A stretch of 64,000 nt of DNA from assembly GCF_000467105.1 (NCBI RefSeq), contig NZ_BATI01000010.1, positions 1-64,000 of the forward strand. The letters are read 5' to 3'. The translations under genes and the position numbers were made by a program. The notes beneath the pieces are model-generated. The model worked only from the letters and a program-made list of their open reading frames with translations, had not been told where the DNA came from and searched no databases. Position 1 is the first letter of the stretch. Every line of letters starts with the position of its first letter. Source of the stretch: Aquipseudomonas alcaligenes NBRC 14159. GTDB taxonomy: Bacteria; Pseudomonadota; Gammaproteobacteria; Pseudomonadales; Pseudomonadaceae. This document shows positions 8,690-18,306 of the stretch, one piece after another.

Positions 8690-9787
8690 CTAACGCTTGT
8701 GGCCGGTGTCCAGCTTGCGCTCCAGGCGCATGGAATAGCGGGACATGCCGAAACAGAAAATCCAGAACACCAGGGCGGCGAACACGTAGCCCTCGGTCGC
8801 CATGCCCAGCCAGGCCGGGTCGGTGGTGGCCTGCTTGATGCTGTTGAGCAGGTCGAACAGGCCGATGATGATCACCAGGCTGGTGTCCTTGAACAGGGCG
8901 ATGAAGGTGTTGACGATGCCCGGGATCACCAGCTTGAGCGCCTGCGGCAGGATCACCAGGCCCATCATCCGCCAGTAGCCCAGGCCCATGGCCGCGGCCG
9001 CCTCGTACTGCCCCTTGGGAATGGCCTGCAGCCCGCCGCGCACCACTTCGGCGATGTAGGCGGACTGGAACAGGATCACCCCGATCAGCGCGCGCAGCAG
9101 CTTGTCGAAGGACAGACCTTCCGGCAGGAACAGAGGCAGCATCACCGAGGACATGAACAGCACGGTGATCAGCGGTACGCCGCGCCAGAACTCGATGAAG
9201 GTCACGCAGATCACGCGGATCGCCGGCATCTTCGAGCGCCGCCCAAGGGCCAGCAGGATGCCCAGCGGCAGCGCGCCGGCGATACCGACCGCGGCGATCA
9301 CCAGGGTCAGCATCAGGCCGCCCCACTGGCTGGTTTCCACCTCGGACAGGCCGAGGAAGCCGCCGTGCAGTAGCCAGAAGGCCAGCAGAGGGTAGGCCAC
9401 CAGGAACACCAGGCCGTACAGGGCCTTGCGCGGCATCATCGGCACGAACAGCGGCGCCGCGCCGATCACCACCAGCCACACGGTGAGGTCCACGCGCCAG
9501 CGCAGCTCTTCCGGGTAGAAGCCGTACATGAACTGGTCGAAACGCTGCTTGATGAACACCCAGCAGGCGCCTTCACTGGTGCAGTCGGCGCGGGTGGTGC
9601 CGGTCCAGTCGGCCTGGAACACCGCCCACTGCAGCAGCGGCGGCACGATCAGCCAGACCAGGTAGATGGCCAGCAGGGTCAACAGGGTGTTGAACCAGTT
9701 GGAGAACAGGTTGGACCGCAGCCAGCCGATGACGCCGACGCTCAGGCGTGGCGGCGGCAGGCTGGGACGGAATTGATGGACTTCCAT
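8690..9787 (-). CDS. aapM: General L-amino acid ABC transporter, permease AapM
   Basis: A 365-aa inner-membrane permease with several hydrophobic helices, among them residues 31-57 (NWFNTLLTLLAIYLVWLIVPPLLQWAVF region). The N-terminal part is much longer than in standard 220-aa amino-acid permeases, as is typical of AapM/BztC. The cytoplasmic coupling loop reads EAAAAMGLGYWRMMGLVILPQA. It forms the channel with AapQ. It starts 10 bases after the aapQ stop and is followed by the ATPase. Confidence 0.93.
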   Translation of the reverse strand: MEVHQFRPSLPPPRLSVGVIGWLRSNLFSNWFNTLLTLLAIYLVWLIVPPLLQWAVFQADWTGTTRADCTSEGACWVFIKQRFDQFMYGFYPEELRWRVDLTVWLVVIGAAPLFVPMMPRKALYGLVFLVAYPLLAFWLLHGGFLGLSEVETSQWGGLMLTLVIAAVGIAGALPLGILLALGRRSKMPAIRVICVTFIEFWRGVPLITVLFMSSVMLPLFLPEGLSFDKLLRALIGVILFQSAYIAEVVRGGLQAIPKGQYEAAAAMGLGYWRMMGLVILPQALKLVIPGIVNTFIALFKDTSLVIIIGLFDLLNSIKQATTDPAWLGMATEGYVFAALVFWIFCFGMSRYSMRLERKLDTGHKR

Positions 9788-9797
9788 GCGCTTCTCC

Positions 9798-10994
9798 TTA
9801 CCGCTCGATCAGCGCGATGCGCTTGTTGTACCAGTTCATCAGGATCGAGATGCTGATGCTGATGGCCAGGTACACGCTCATGGTGATGGCGATGACCTCG
9901 ATGGCCTGGCCGGTCTGGTTCAGGGTGGTACCGGCGAACAGCGAGACCATGTCCGGGTAGCCGATACCGGCCGCCAGCGACGAGTTCTTCACGATGTTCA
10001 GGTACTGGCTGGTCAGCGGCGGAATGATCACCCGCAGGGCCTGCGGCACGATGACCAGGCGCAGGGTCTTGCCGGCCGGCAGGCCGAGGGAGCGCGCCGC
10101 CTCGGTCTGGCCGTGGCTGACCGCCTTGATCCCGGAACGCACGATCTCGGCGATGAACGCCGCGGTGTACACGGTCAGCGCCAGGGTCAGCGCCATCAGC
10201 TCGGGAATCAGCACCCAGCCACCGCGGAAGTTGAAGCCCTTGAGCTCCGGCACCGTCCAGTGGAAGGGATCGCCGAATACCAGCGCGGCCAGGCTTGGCA
10301 GGCCGATGATCAGCACCAGGCTGGCAATCAGGGTCGGGAAACCCCGGCCGGTGGCCTCGAAGCGCTGCCGCGCCCAGCGCGCCAGGAGCCACACCGCCAC
10401 CAGCGCCAGCAGCAGCGCGATGAAGCAGGCCCAGAAGCCCTCGGCCGCCGTCGGCGCCGGCATGTTCAGGCCGCGGTTGCTGAGGAAGAAGGTGTCGCTG
10501 ATGTTCAGGCTCTGCCGCGGACCGGGCAACGGCAGGAACACGGCGAAGTACCAGAAGAAGATCTGCAGCAACGGCGGGATGTTGCGGAAGATCTCGATAT
10601 AAATGGTGGCCAGCTTGCTGATCAGCCAGTTGGGCGACAGCCGCGCCACGCCGAGGATGAAGCCGAGCACGGTGGCCAGCACGATGCCGATCCCCGCCAC
10701 CAGCAGGGTGTTGAGCAGGCCGATGACGAAGACGCGGCCGTAGCTGTCGCTCTCCGTGTAATCGATCAGGTGCTGGGAGATGCCGAAGCCGGCACTCTGC
10801 TCGAGGAAGCCGAAGCCCGACAGGATGCCGCGCTGGGCCAGGTTGTGCTGGGTGTTGTGGAACAGGTACCAGCCGATCGCCACGACGGCGACCACGGCTA
10901 TGAGCTGGAATAGCCAGCCGCGCACCTGCGGATCGGTCCAGACCGATGTGCGGGGGCGCGGGGAAATGGGGGGATTCTGCATAACGGCCCTCAT
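9798..10994 (-). CDS. aapQ: General L-amino acid ABC transporter, permease AapQ
   Basis: A 398-aa inner-membrane permease of the AapQ/BztB type. The transmembrane segment LIAVVAVVAIGWYLF follows a short cytoplasmic N-terminus; the coupling loop is EAARSLGLPAGKTLRLVIVPQA. An in-frame second ATG at 10982 (MQNPPISPR) is also possible: GGAG lies 5 bases before the first ATG and AGGG before the second, so the start is uncertain by 4 codons. It works with AapM as a heterodimeric channel. The gap from aapJ is 87 bases and holds no clear terminator. Confidence 0.92.
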   Translation of the reverse strand: MRAVMQNPPISPRPRTSVWTDPQVRGWLFQLIAVVAVVAIGWYLFHNTQHNLAQRGILSGFGFLEQSAGFGISQHLIDYTESDSYGRVFVIGLLNTLLVAGIGIVLATVLGFILGVARLSPNWLISKLATIYIEIFRNIPPLLQIFFWYFAVFLPLPGPRQSLNISDTFFLSNRGLNMPAPTAAEGFWACFIALLLALVAVWLLARWARQRFEATGRGFPTLIASLVLIIGLPSLAALVFGDPFHWTVPELKGFNFRGGWVLIPELMALTLALTVYTAAFIAEIVRSGIKAVSHGQTEAARSLGLPAGKTLRLVIVPQALRVIIPPLTSQYLNIVKNSSLAAGIGYPDMVSLFAGTTLNQTGQAIEVIAITMSVYLAISISISILMNWYNKRIALIER

Positions 10995-11081
10995 GGAAAC
11001 TCCGCGCCCGTGGCTTGCGGCGCGGAGTTCACGAAATCAGGAACACCAGCGTCCCTCGCACGAGGGGCGCTGGCATGGCGG

Positions 11082-12110
11082 TCAGCGCACCGGCGGTGCG
11101 TACTGCAGACCACCCTTGTTCCACAGGGCATTGAGACCACGCTCGATCTTCAGCTCGCTGCCGGCACCGACGTTGCGATCGAAGATTTCACCGTAGTTAC
11201 CGACTTGCTTGACGATCTGCACGGCCCAGTCCTTCGGCAGTTTCAGATCCTTGCCGAAGTCACCCTCGGCGCCCAGCAGGCGGGCGATGTCCGGGTTCTT
11301 GGTGGACTTGGCCATTTCTTCCACGTTGGCGGAAGTCACGCCCAGTTCCTCGGCATTGAGCTGGGCGTACAGGCTCCAGCGCACGATGTCGAACCACTCC
11401 TCGTCACCCTGGCGCACGGACGGGCCGAGCGGTTCCTTGGAAATCACTTCCGGCAGCACCACGTAGTCATCCGGCGCGGCCAGCTTGATGCGCTGGGCGT
11501 ACAGCTGCGACTGGTCGGAGGTCAGCACGTCGCAACGGCCGGACTCCAGCGACTTGGCGCTTTCGTCGGAGGTGTCGTAGGTGATGGGGGTGTACTTCAG
11601 GCCATTGGCACGGAAGTAGTCGGCCAGGTTCAGCTCGGTGGTGGTACCGGCCTGGATGCACACGGTGGCGCCGTCCAGTTCCTTGGCGCTGGAAACGCCG
11701 AGCTTCTTGTTCACCAGGAAGCCCTGACCGTCGTAGTAGGTCACGCCGGTGAAGTTCAGGCCCATGGCCGCATCACGCGAGCTGGTCCAGGTGGTGTTGC
11801 GCGACAGCATGTCGACCTCGCCGGATTGCAGCGCGGTGAAGCGCTCCTTGGCGGTCAGCGGGCTGTACTTGACCTTGGAGGCGTCGCCGAACACGGCAGC
11901 GGCCACGGCACGGCAGACATCCACGTCGATGCCCAGGTAGTTGCCCTTGGCGTCGGCGTAGGAGAAACCGGGCAAGCCGTCGCTGATACCGCACTGCACG
12001 AAGCCTTTCTTCTTCACCGCATCCAGGGTGGCTCCCGCATGAGCGAAACCGCTCACACCGAGCACCGCAGCCGTGGTCAGTACTGCCAGGGTGGATTTCA
12101 CCATCTTCAT
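11082..12110 (-). CDS. aapJ: General L-amino acid-binding periplasmic protein AapJ
   Basis: A 342-aa periplasmic solute-binding protein (family 3). A signal peptide, MKMVKSTLAVLTTAAVLGVSGFAHA, precedes the mature GATLDAVKKKGFVQCGISDGLPGFS. The family stretch for ligand binding (SRNTTWTSSRD, then GTTTELNL, and the DVLTSDQSQLYA segment) is present. Start at 12110 is chosen because GGAGG lies 5 bases upstream and a signal peptide follows; the frame stays open to 12203 without a ribosome site. First gene of aapJQMP. A sigma-54-type promoter is proposed about 240 bp upstream, which would tie amino-acid uptake to nitrogen status. Confidence 0.94.
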   Translation of the reverse strand: MKMVKSTLAVLTTAAVLGVSGFAHAGATLDAVKKKGFVQCGISDGLPGFSYADAKGNYLGIDVDVCRAVAAAVFGDASKVKYSPLTAKERFTALQSGEVDMLSRNTTWTSSRDAAMGLNFTGVTYYDGQGFLVNKKLGVSSAKELDGATVCIQAGTTTELNLADYFRANGLKYTPITYDTSDESAKSLESGRCDVLTSDQSQLYAQRIKLAAPDDYVVLPEVISKEPLGPSVRQGDEEWFDIVRWSLYAQLNAEELGVTSANVEEMAKSTKNPDIARLLGAEGDFGKDLKLPKDWAVQIVKQVGNYGEIFDRNVGAGSELKIERGLNALWNKGGLQYAPPVR

Positions 12111-12350
12111 CAAAACCTCCAAGTGTTCTTGTTTGGTCGAGTCTCGGTCCTGCCGCCGTACCCTTGTGAGGCACGTTCGATCCCGCCACCATGGCAGGAT
12201 CAACCGGGGTGCGAACCTGAAGGGAGTCTAGATGCCGATCCGCAGACCGGCGAATGACCCGCTCACTCCCCGTAGGTCTTACGGGAAAGAGACGCAGCAG
12301 AGTGTCCGGCTATTCCGCAGCATGCGGCCCCCACCGGACCCATTCGCTAC

Positions 12351-12366
12351 AGCAAGGCGCGTACCA
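12351..12366 (-). promoter_or_regulatory. Candidate sigma-54 (-24/-12) promoter of aapJQMP
   Basis: On the minus strand the sequence reads TGGTACGCGCCTTGCT, against the sigma-54 consensus TGGCACG-N4-TTGCW: one mismatch, with the essential GG and GC exactly 10 bases apart. It points towards aapJ and would give a leader of about 230 nt. The consensus is known; use of this site is inferred. Confidence 0.5.
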
Positions 12367-12375
12367 GCTTCGTGA

Positions 12376-13161
<786 letters not shown>

Positions 13162-13362
13162 GCACGTCAAGCTTACGTCGACACCCCGACAGAGCTCGCT
13201 AACTGAACGAAATTCAGTCAAGTGAATGTCACTGTCCAGGCCCCCGTCCAGCCGCCTCGACCGCTGGTCGGGCAGCTCTAGCGCGGGGATTGCATAGGTA
13301 ATAATGCTGGGAATAAGGTCAGGGGAAGTCAGGTTTTCGCCCTAAACAGGGAGTGTTTCGCG

Positions 13363-13410
13363 ATGCCCGCCGCTCTATGCAGCCAGACAGGTTATTCATT
13401 CTTGCGATGA
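13363..13410 (+). CDS. Possible 15-codon upstream ORF of the diguanylate cyclase gene
   Basis: An ATG at 13363 has an AGGGAG ribosome site 8-9 bases upstream and opens a 15-codon frame (MPAALCSQTGYSFLR). Its TGA (13408-13410) overlaps the ATG at 13407 of the cyclase frame in an ATGA arrangement. The cyclase ATG itself has no ribosome site, so the small frame may feed ribosomes to it. This is inference from layout. Confidence 0.35.
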   Translation: MPAALCSQTGYSFLR

Positions 13411-14345
13411 AAAACGCCCACTGGCAGGAGGATCTCCAGCAGATCCGCCAACTGCGACTCTTTCAGAACGTCACGGCCAGCAGCCTGCAGCAACTGCTGC
13501 GCGAGTTCCGTGCCTGCGAGCTAGAGGCCAGCGAGATCCTGCTCTCGCCCTTCAACCGCAACCAGCATCTGTATCTGCTGCTGGAGGGTGAGCGGAAGGT
13601 CTACCTCGGTTCACTCGACAACCAGCCGGTCAGCACCCTGCACCCAGGCGACTGCGCCGGGGAAATCAGCTTCATCGACAATGACCGCCCCTCTGCCTAT
13701 GTCGTGGCGACGCAGCCCTCACTGGTGCTGCGCTTGCACCGCGAATCGCTGGTCAAGCTGTTCAACCAGTCGCCGGAACTGATGCAGAACCTGCTGGAAC
13801 TGCTATGCGAGCGCGTGCGCCAGGGCAACCGGATCATCCTCGACAGCGAACAGAACGCCAATGTCGACATTCTCACCGGCTGCTTCAACCGGCGCTGGCT
13901 GGAGCACGTCTACGAGCGCGAGAGCACCCGCTGCGCCTTCAATGGCCAGCCGCTGAGCATGCTGATGCTCGATGTCGACCACTTCAAGGCCTACAACGAC
14001 CAGCACGGCCACCTGGCCGGCGACTATGCCCTGTGCCTGGTGGCGCACACCCTGCGCAACCAGCTGCGGCCCAAGGACAGCATGGTGCGCTATGGCGGCG
14101 AGGAGTTCGTCATCCTTCTGCCGGAGCTGGACGCGGTGGAAGCGCGCACCATCGGCGAGCGCCTGCGCCAGAGCCTGGCGCAGATCGAATCGTTCTATTC
14201 GCCGGTCGGCATACTGCCGGGCGTCACCGTGTCCATCGGCATGGCGCAGATGCAGGACAAGGACGGCCTGGAAAGCCTGATCGCCCGTGCCGACTGCGCG
14301 CTGTACAAAGCCAAGCAACAGGGCCGCAACTGCCTGTACGGCTGA
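13407..14345 (+). CDS. Diguanylate cyclase with N-terminal cyclic-nucleotide-binding-like domain
   Basis: A 312-aa protein if read from the ATG at 13407; in-frame alternatives are ATG 13377 and GTG 13353, none with a good ribosome site. The N-terminal half is a cNMP-binding beta-barrel (about residues 15-125: LRLFQNVTASSLQQLL, then LHPGDCAGEISFIDNDRPSAYV). The C-terminal half is a GGDEF domain with active site GGEEF and an RPKD motif five residues before it, i.e. an intact RxxD product-inhibition I-site. It should make c-di-GMP with feedback control. The cNMP domain lacks obvious TM or signal sequence, so it acts in the cytoplasm. It may be coupled to the short frame at 13363. Confidence 0.9.
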   Translation: MKNAHWQEDLQQIRQLRLFQNVTASSLQQLLREFRACELEASEILLSPFNRNQHLYLLLEGERKVYLGSLDNQPVSTLHPGDCAGEISFIDNDRPSAYVVATQPSLVLRLHRESLVKLFNQSPELMQNLLELLCERVRQGNRIILDSEQNANVDILTGCFNRRWLEHVYERESTRCAFNGQPLSMLMLDVDHFKAYNDQHGHLAGDYALCLVAHTLRNQLRPKDSMVRYGGEEFVILLPELDAVEARTIGERLRQSLAQIESFYSPVGILPGVTVSIGMAQMQDKDGLESLIARADCALYKAKQQGRNCLYG

Positions 14346-14447
14346 GGCCGCCCCGCCAAACTCCCCGGCGAATCCGCCACATCATCGCCAGCCGCTGACG
14401 CGCCTTGCTAGAGTCCGGCGAACAACAACAATGATCGGACATGCACC

Positions 14448-15608
14448 ATGCCCAAGCTGCTGCTCGCCCTGCTGATCCTCGTGCCCGTGGGCGCGGGCAC
14501 CTTCTTCACCTTGCCCAACCTGCTCGACCGGCAGATGAACAGCGTGGCGGCGCCGCCGCCCTACCCGGCCAGCGAACAGGCCACGCAGCTGCACCAGCGC
14601 CTGTTCGTCGCCGACCTGCACGACGATGCTCTGCTCTGGCAGCGCGACCTGCTCGAGCGCCACGACTACGGCCACTCCGATCTGCCGCGCCTGCTCGAGG
14701 GCCGTGTCGGCCTGCAGGTGTTTTCCACCGTCACCAAGACCCCGCGCGGCATCAACTACGAGAGCAACGGCGCCGACAGCGACAACATCACCCTGCTGGC
14801 CATGGCCCAGCGCTGGCCGCGGGAAACCTGGAGCAGCCTGCTGGCCCGTGCCCTGTACCAGGCCGACAAGCTGAAGCAGGCCGCTGCCGCCAGCGACGGT
14901 AAACTGGTGCTGATCCGCAGCCGCGGCGAGCTGGCCCGCTACCTGGAAGACTGGCAGCGCGACCCGCAGCGCCTGGCCACCGTGCTGGCCACCGAAGGGC
15001 TGCAGCCCATCGAGGGTAAGCTGGAGAACCTCGACCGCCTGTATGACGCCGGCTTTCGCATCGCCGGCCTGACTCACTTCTTCGACAACGAGGTCGGTGG
15101 CTCGGCCCATGGTCTGGTCAAGGGCGGGCTGACCCCGCTGGGCCGCCAGGTAATCGCCCACCTGGAGGAGAAGCGCATGCTGGTCGACCTGGCCCATGCC
15201 TCCAAGCCGCTGATCGACGACGTACTGGCCATGGCCAAACGCCCGGTCCTGGTCTCGCACACCGGCGTCGCCGGCACCTGCCCGGGACCGCGCAACCTCA
15301 CCGACGACCACCTGAAACGCATCGCCGCCACCGGCGGGGTGGTCGGCATCGGCTACTGGGATGCAGCCGTCTGCGAAACCTCGGTCGGCGCCATCGTCCG
15401 CGCCATCCGCTATGCCGCGGACAAGGTCGGGGTGCAACACGTGGCCCTGGGCTCGGACTTCAACGGCACCGTGCACACGCCCTTCGACACCACCGGCCTG
15501 GCGCAGATCACCGAGGGCCTGCAGGGCGCCGGCTTCAGCGACGCCGACATCGCCGCGATCATGGGCGGCAACGTGCGCGACCTGCTCCTCGCCAGCCTCC
15601 CCGACTGA
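14448..15608 (+). CDS. Membrane dipeptidase (renal dipeptidase family, M19)
   Basis: A 386-aa zinc peptidase of family M19, which cleaves dipeptides. An N-terminal hydrophobic segment (MPKLLLALLILVPVGAGTFF) acts as a signal anchor, so it is periplasmic or membrane-bound. Metal-ligand motifs are visible: DLHDD near residue 56 (usually DxHxD), ATEGLQ near 180 for the bridging Glu, and LVDLAHAS and LVSHTG for the histidines; GSDFNG near the C-terminus carries the conserved Asp. Downstream, a hairpin separates it from rhlB. Substrate is not predictable. Confidence 0.9.
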   Translation: MPKLLLALLILVPVGAGTFFTLPNLLDRQMNSVAAPPPYPASEQATQLHQRLFVADLHDDALLWQRDLLERHDYGHSDLPRLLEGRVGLQVFSTVTKTPRGINYESNGADSDNITLLAMAQRWPRETWSSLLARALYQADKLKQAAAASDGKLVLIRSRGELARYLEDWQRDPQRLATVLATEGLQPIEGKLENLDRLYDAGFRIAGLTHFFDNEVGGSAHGLVKGGLTPLGRQVIAHLEEKRMLVDLAHASKPLIDDVLAMAKRPVLVSHTGVAGTCPGPRNLTDDHLKRIAATGGVVGIGYWDAAVCETSVGAIVRAIRYAADKVGVQHVALGSDFNGTVHTPFDTTGLAQITEGLQGAGFSDADIAAIMGGNVRDLLLASLPD

Positions 15609-15618
15609 CCGGGAGCAA

Positions 15619-15650
15619 CCCGCGCGGCACTTCGCCGCGCGGGCATCTTG
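15619..15650 (+). terminator. Hairpin after the dipeptidase gene
   Basis: The stem CCCGCGCGGC/GCCGCGCGGG with loop ACTTC is strong, followed by CATCTTGCTTT. The T-tract is interrupted, so termination may be partial; it lies between the dipeptidase and rhlB. Confidence 0.55.
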
Positions 15651-15695
15651 CTTTACACTGGCCTCCGTTCATTCCTTGACCAATACGAGACGGCC

Positions 15696-17102
15696 GTGCT
15701 CAAAGCACTCAAGAAAATTTTCCGTAAGGGCGAAGCCGAACAGCCCGCCAGCATCACTCCCACCCCCAGCGCTCCCAGCCAGCCGAGCGCCCCGCGTCAC
15801 TCGCAGCCGAAGGCGGAGACGCCGCGCGAAACCAAGAAGCCGCGCACCGAGAAACCGCGCCGCGAGCGTCCGGCCAAGCCGGTGGATACCTGGAAGCTGG
15901 AAGACTTCGTGGTCGAACCGCAGGAAGGCAAGACCCGCTTCCATGACTTCCGCCTGGCCCCGGAACTGATGCACGCCATTCATGACCTCGGCTTCCCCTA
16001 TTGCACCCCGATTCAGGCCCAGGTTCTCGGCCACACCCTCAAGGGCAAGGACGCCATCGGCCGCGCCCAGACCGGTACCGGCAAGACCGCCGCCTTCCTG
16101 ATCTCGACCATCACCCAGCTGCTGCAGACCCAGCCGCCGAAAGAGCGCTACATGGGTGAGCCGCGCGCGCTGATCATCGCGCCGACCCGCGAGCTGGTAG
16201 TACAGATCGCCAAGGACGCCGAGGACCTGACCAAGTACACCGGCCTCAATGTCATGCAGTTCGTCGGCGGCATGGACTTCGACAAGCAGCTCAAGCAGCT
16301 GGAATCGCGCTACTGCGACATCCTGGTGGCCACCCCCGGCCGCCTGCTGGACTTCAACCAGCGCGGCGAAGTGCACCTGGACATGGTCGAGGTGATGGTG
16401 CTGGACGAGGCCGACCGCATGCTCGACATGGGCTTTATCCCGCAGGTCCGCCAGATCATCCGCCAGACCCCGATGAAGGGCGACCGCCAGACCCTGCTGT
16501 TCTCCGCCACCTTCACCGAGGACGTGATGAACCTGGCGCGGCAGTGGACGGTCAACCCGGCCATCGTCGAGATCGAACCGGAGAACGTCGCCAGCGACAC
16601 CGTCGAGCAGCACGTCTATGCCGTGTCCAGCCAGGACAAGTACAAGCTGCTGTACAACCTGGTGACGCAGAACGACTGGCAGCGGGTGATGGTGTTCGCC
16701 AACCGCCGCGACGAGGTCCGCCGCATCGAGGAGAAACTGGTACGTGACGGCGTCAGCGCCGCGCAGATGTCCGGCGACGTGCCGCAGCACAAGCGGATCA
16801 AGACCCTGGAAGGCTTCCGCGAAGGCAAGATCCGCGTTCTGGTGGCCACCGACGTCGCCGGCCGTGGCATCCACGTCGACGGCATCAGCCACGTGATCAA
16901 CTTCACCCTGCCGGAAGTGCCGGACGACTACGTGCACCGCATCGGCCGTACCGGCCGTGCGGGCAGCAGCGGCACCTCGATCAGCTTCGCCGGCGAGGAC
17001 GATGCCTTCGCCCTGCCACCGATCGAAGAGTTGCTCGGCCGCAAGATCAACTGCGAAATGCCGCCGGAAGAGCTGCTCAAGCCGGTACCGCGCAAGCACT
17101 GA
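15696..17102 (+). CDS. rhlB: ATP-dependent RNA helicase RhlB
   Basis: A 468-aa DEAD-box RNA helicase, a degradosome-type RNA unwinder. The GTG at 15696 gives [16 protein letters not shown], the usual pseudomonad N-terminus, followed by a basic, proline-rich linker (about residues 15-65). Motifs in order: Q motif [13 protein letters not shown], motif I AQTGTGKT, Ia PTRELVVQ, motif II DEAD, motif III SAT, motif [10 protein letters not shown] and motif [12 protein letters not shown]. The long charged N-terminal extension is typical of the pseudomonad protein and differs from E. coli. A strong bidirectional terminator follows. Confidence 0.95.
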   Translation: MLKALKKIFRKGEAEQPASITPTPSAPSQPSAPRHSQPKAETPRETKKPRTEKPRRERPAKPVDTWKLEDFVVEPQEGKTRFHDFRLAPELMHAIHDLGFPYCTPIQAQVLGHTLKGKDAIGRAQTGTGKTAAFLISTITQLLQTQPPKERYMGEPRALIIAPTRELVVQIAKDAEDLTKYTGLNVMQFVGGMDFDKQLKQLESRYCDILVATPGRLLDFNQRGEVHLDMVEVMVLDEADRMLDMGFIPQVRQIIRQTPMKGDRQTLLFSATFTEDVMNLARQWTVNPAIVEIEPENVASDTVEQHVYAVSSQDKYKLLYNLVTQNDWQRVMVFANRRDEVRRIEEKLVRDGVSAAQMSGDVPQHKRIKTLEGFREGKIRVLVATDVAGRGIHVDGISHVINFTLPEVPDDYVHRIGRTGRAGSSGTSISFAGEDDAFALPPIEELLGRKINCEMPPEELLKPVPRKH

Positions 17103-17109
17103 TCGAACG

Positions 17110-17149
17110 CCCATAAAAAAGCCCGCTCAACGCGGGCTTTTTTATGGGC
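17110..17149. terminator. Bidirectional terminator between rhlB and the RHH gene
   Basis: The stem GCCCGC/GCGGGC with loop TCAAC is extended by CCCATAAAAAA and TTTTTTATGGG, so the whole forms a long near-perfect palindrome ending both convergent genes. Confidence 0.88.
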
Positions 17150-17155
17150 ACTGAC

Positions 17156-17458
17156 CTAGCGCGACTGCACCAGGCTGAGTACCTCCGCACTCTGCTGCGG
17201 GCGCTGCGCCAGGAAGCGGGTGCAGCTGACGCGCAGGAAGGAGGCGAAGTTGACCACCTCTCCACGGTAGTCCATGACCTCCTCGTACAGCTTGGTGATC
17301 AGCTGGTTGGTGGTCATGCCGTCGACTTCGGCGATCTCGCGCAGGATGTCCCAGAACTGGTTCTCCAGGCGCAGGGTGGTGACCACCCCGCGGATGCGCA
17401 GGGAGCGCGAGCGCGACTCGTAGAGGATTGGATCGGCCTTCACATAAAGCTCACACAT
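17156..17458 (-). CDS. Ribbon-helix-helix domain protein
   Basis: A 100-aa protein with a ribbon-helix-helix DNA-binding domain: the strand RSLRIRGVVTTLRLENQFWD leads into helices DILREIAEVDGMTTNQLITKLYEEV. This fits the RHH_4 type, suggesting a small DNA-binding regulator, though targets are unknown. The start at 17458 (MCELYVKADP) is chosen because GGGAG lies 6 bases before it; an ATG at 17491 in the same frame lacks this. It stands alone between rhlB and the DJ-1 gene. Confidence 0.8.
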   Translation of the reverse strand: MCELYVKADPILYESRSRSLRIRGVVTTLRLENQFWDILREIAEVDGMTTNQLITKLYEEVMDYRGEVVNFASFLRVSCTRFLAQRPQQSAEVLSLVQSR

Positions 17459-17599
17459 CGCCTGCTCCCGAATCTGCTGCGCGTCGGCCATGCTGCGTTG
17501 AGAAGTGGCTCGGGCTGCTCATTTACCGTTCTTAAACTCCGCGCCCTCGCCTCTTCTCGCCTTGCCTGGCTCTAGCTCGCGAGATTCTCTTTTGTTTAT

Positions 17600-18166
17600 T
17601 TAGCCCAGCACTTTCAGGAACGCCGCCAGCCAGGCCGGGTGCGCCGGCCAAGCCGGAGCGGTGACCAGGTTGCCGTCGACATGCACGCCATCCATCGGCA
17701 CTTCCACGTACTCGCCACCGGCCAGGCGCACTTCCGGCGCGCAGGCCGGGTAGGCGCTGCAGCCGCGGCCCTTGAGCACGTCGGCGGCGGCCAGCAGCTG
17801 GGCACCGTGGCACACCGCGGCGATCGGCTTGGCGGCCTTGGCGAAGGCCTGCACCAGGGCGATCACCTCGGCATTCAGGCGCAGGTACTCGGGGGCGCGG
17901 CCGCCGGGGATCAGCAGGCCGTCATAGTCCTCGGCACGCACCTTGGCGAAGTCGAAGTTCAGCGCGAAGTTGTGCCCCGGCTTCTCGCTGTAGGTCTGGT
18001 CGCCCTCGAAATCGTGGATCGCGGTGCGCACGGTCTGCCCGGCGCTCTTGCCGGGACACACCGCATGTACGCTGTGGCCGACCATCTGCAGGGCCTGGAA
18101 CGGCACCATGGTTTCGTAGTCTTCGGCGTAGTCGCCGACCAGCATCAGGATCTTCTTCGCCATCAT
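17600..18166 (-). CDS. DJ-1/PfpI family protein
   Basis: A 188-aa protein of the DJ-1/ThiJ/PfpI superfamily. The nucleophile elbow is AVCHGAQLL (Cys at about residue 119) and the partner acidic residue lies in GDYAEDYE. Such proteins act as glyoxalases, deglycases or chaperone-like enzymes, or are of unknown function; PfpI-type protease activity is not established. GAGGAGG lies 8 bases before the first of two adjacent ATGs (18166 and 18163). It stands downstream of thrC in the same direction, but a terminator separates them. Confidence 0.86.
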   Translation of the reverse strand: MMAKKILMLVGDYAEDYETMVPFQALQMVGHSVHAVCPGKSAGQTVRTAIHDFEGDQTYSEKPGHNFALNFDFAKVRAEDYDGLLIPGGRAPEYLRLNAEVIALVQAFAKAAKPIAAVCHGAQLLAAADVLKGRGCSAYPACAPEVRLAGGEYVEVPMDGVHVDGNLVTAPAWPAHPAWLAAFLKVLG

Positions 18167-18257
18167 GGCGGTGGCCTCCTCGGAGTGAATGTGGAGCCAG
18201 TCTGCTCCACTGCGCCTGCTTCAGGGTAACAGCTGGCTACTACAGGGCCAGACGCCA

Positions 18258-18292
18258 CCCATAAAAAAGCCCCGCAGCAGGCGGGGCTTTTC
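18258..18292 (-). terminator. Terminator of thrC
   Basis: On the minus strand the stem GCCCCGC/GCGGGGC (loop CTGCT) is followed by TTTTTTATGGG, an excellent U-tract. It ends the hom-thrC transcript. Confidence 0.88.
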
Positions 18293-18306
18293 GTCGCAGG
18301 GCCGCC

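Noticed and set aside
17110..18292. The shared CCCATAAAAAAGCCC sequence of two terminators as a mobile repeat.
   Set aside because: Both are simple GC-stem plus T-run terminators; the similarity is what A-tract/T-tract symmetry and GC stems produce, and the stems differ in length and loop.
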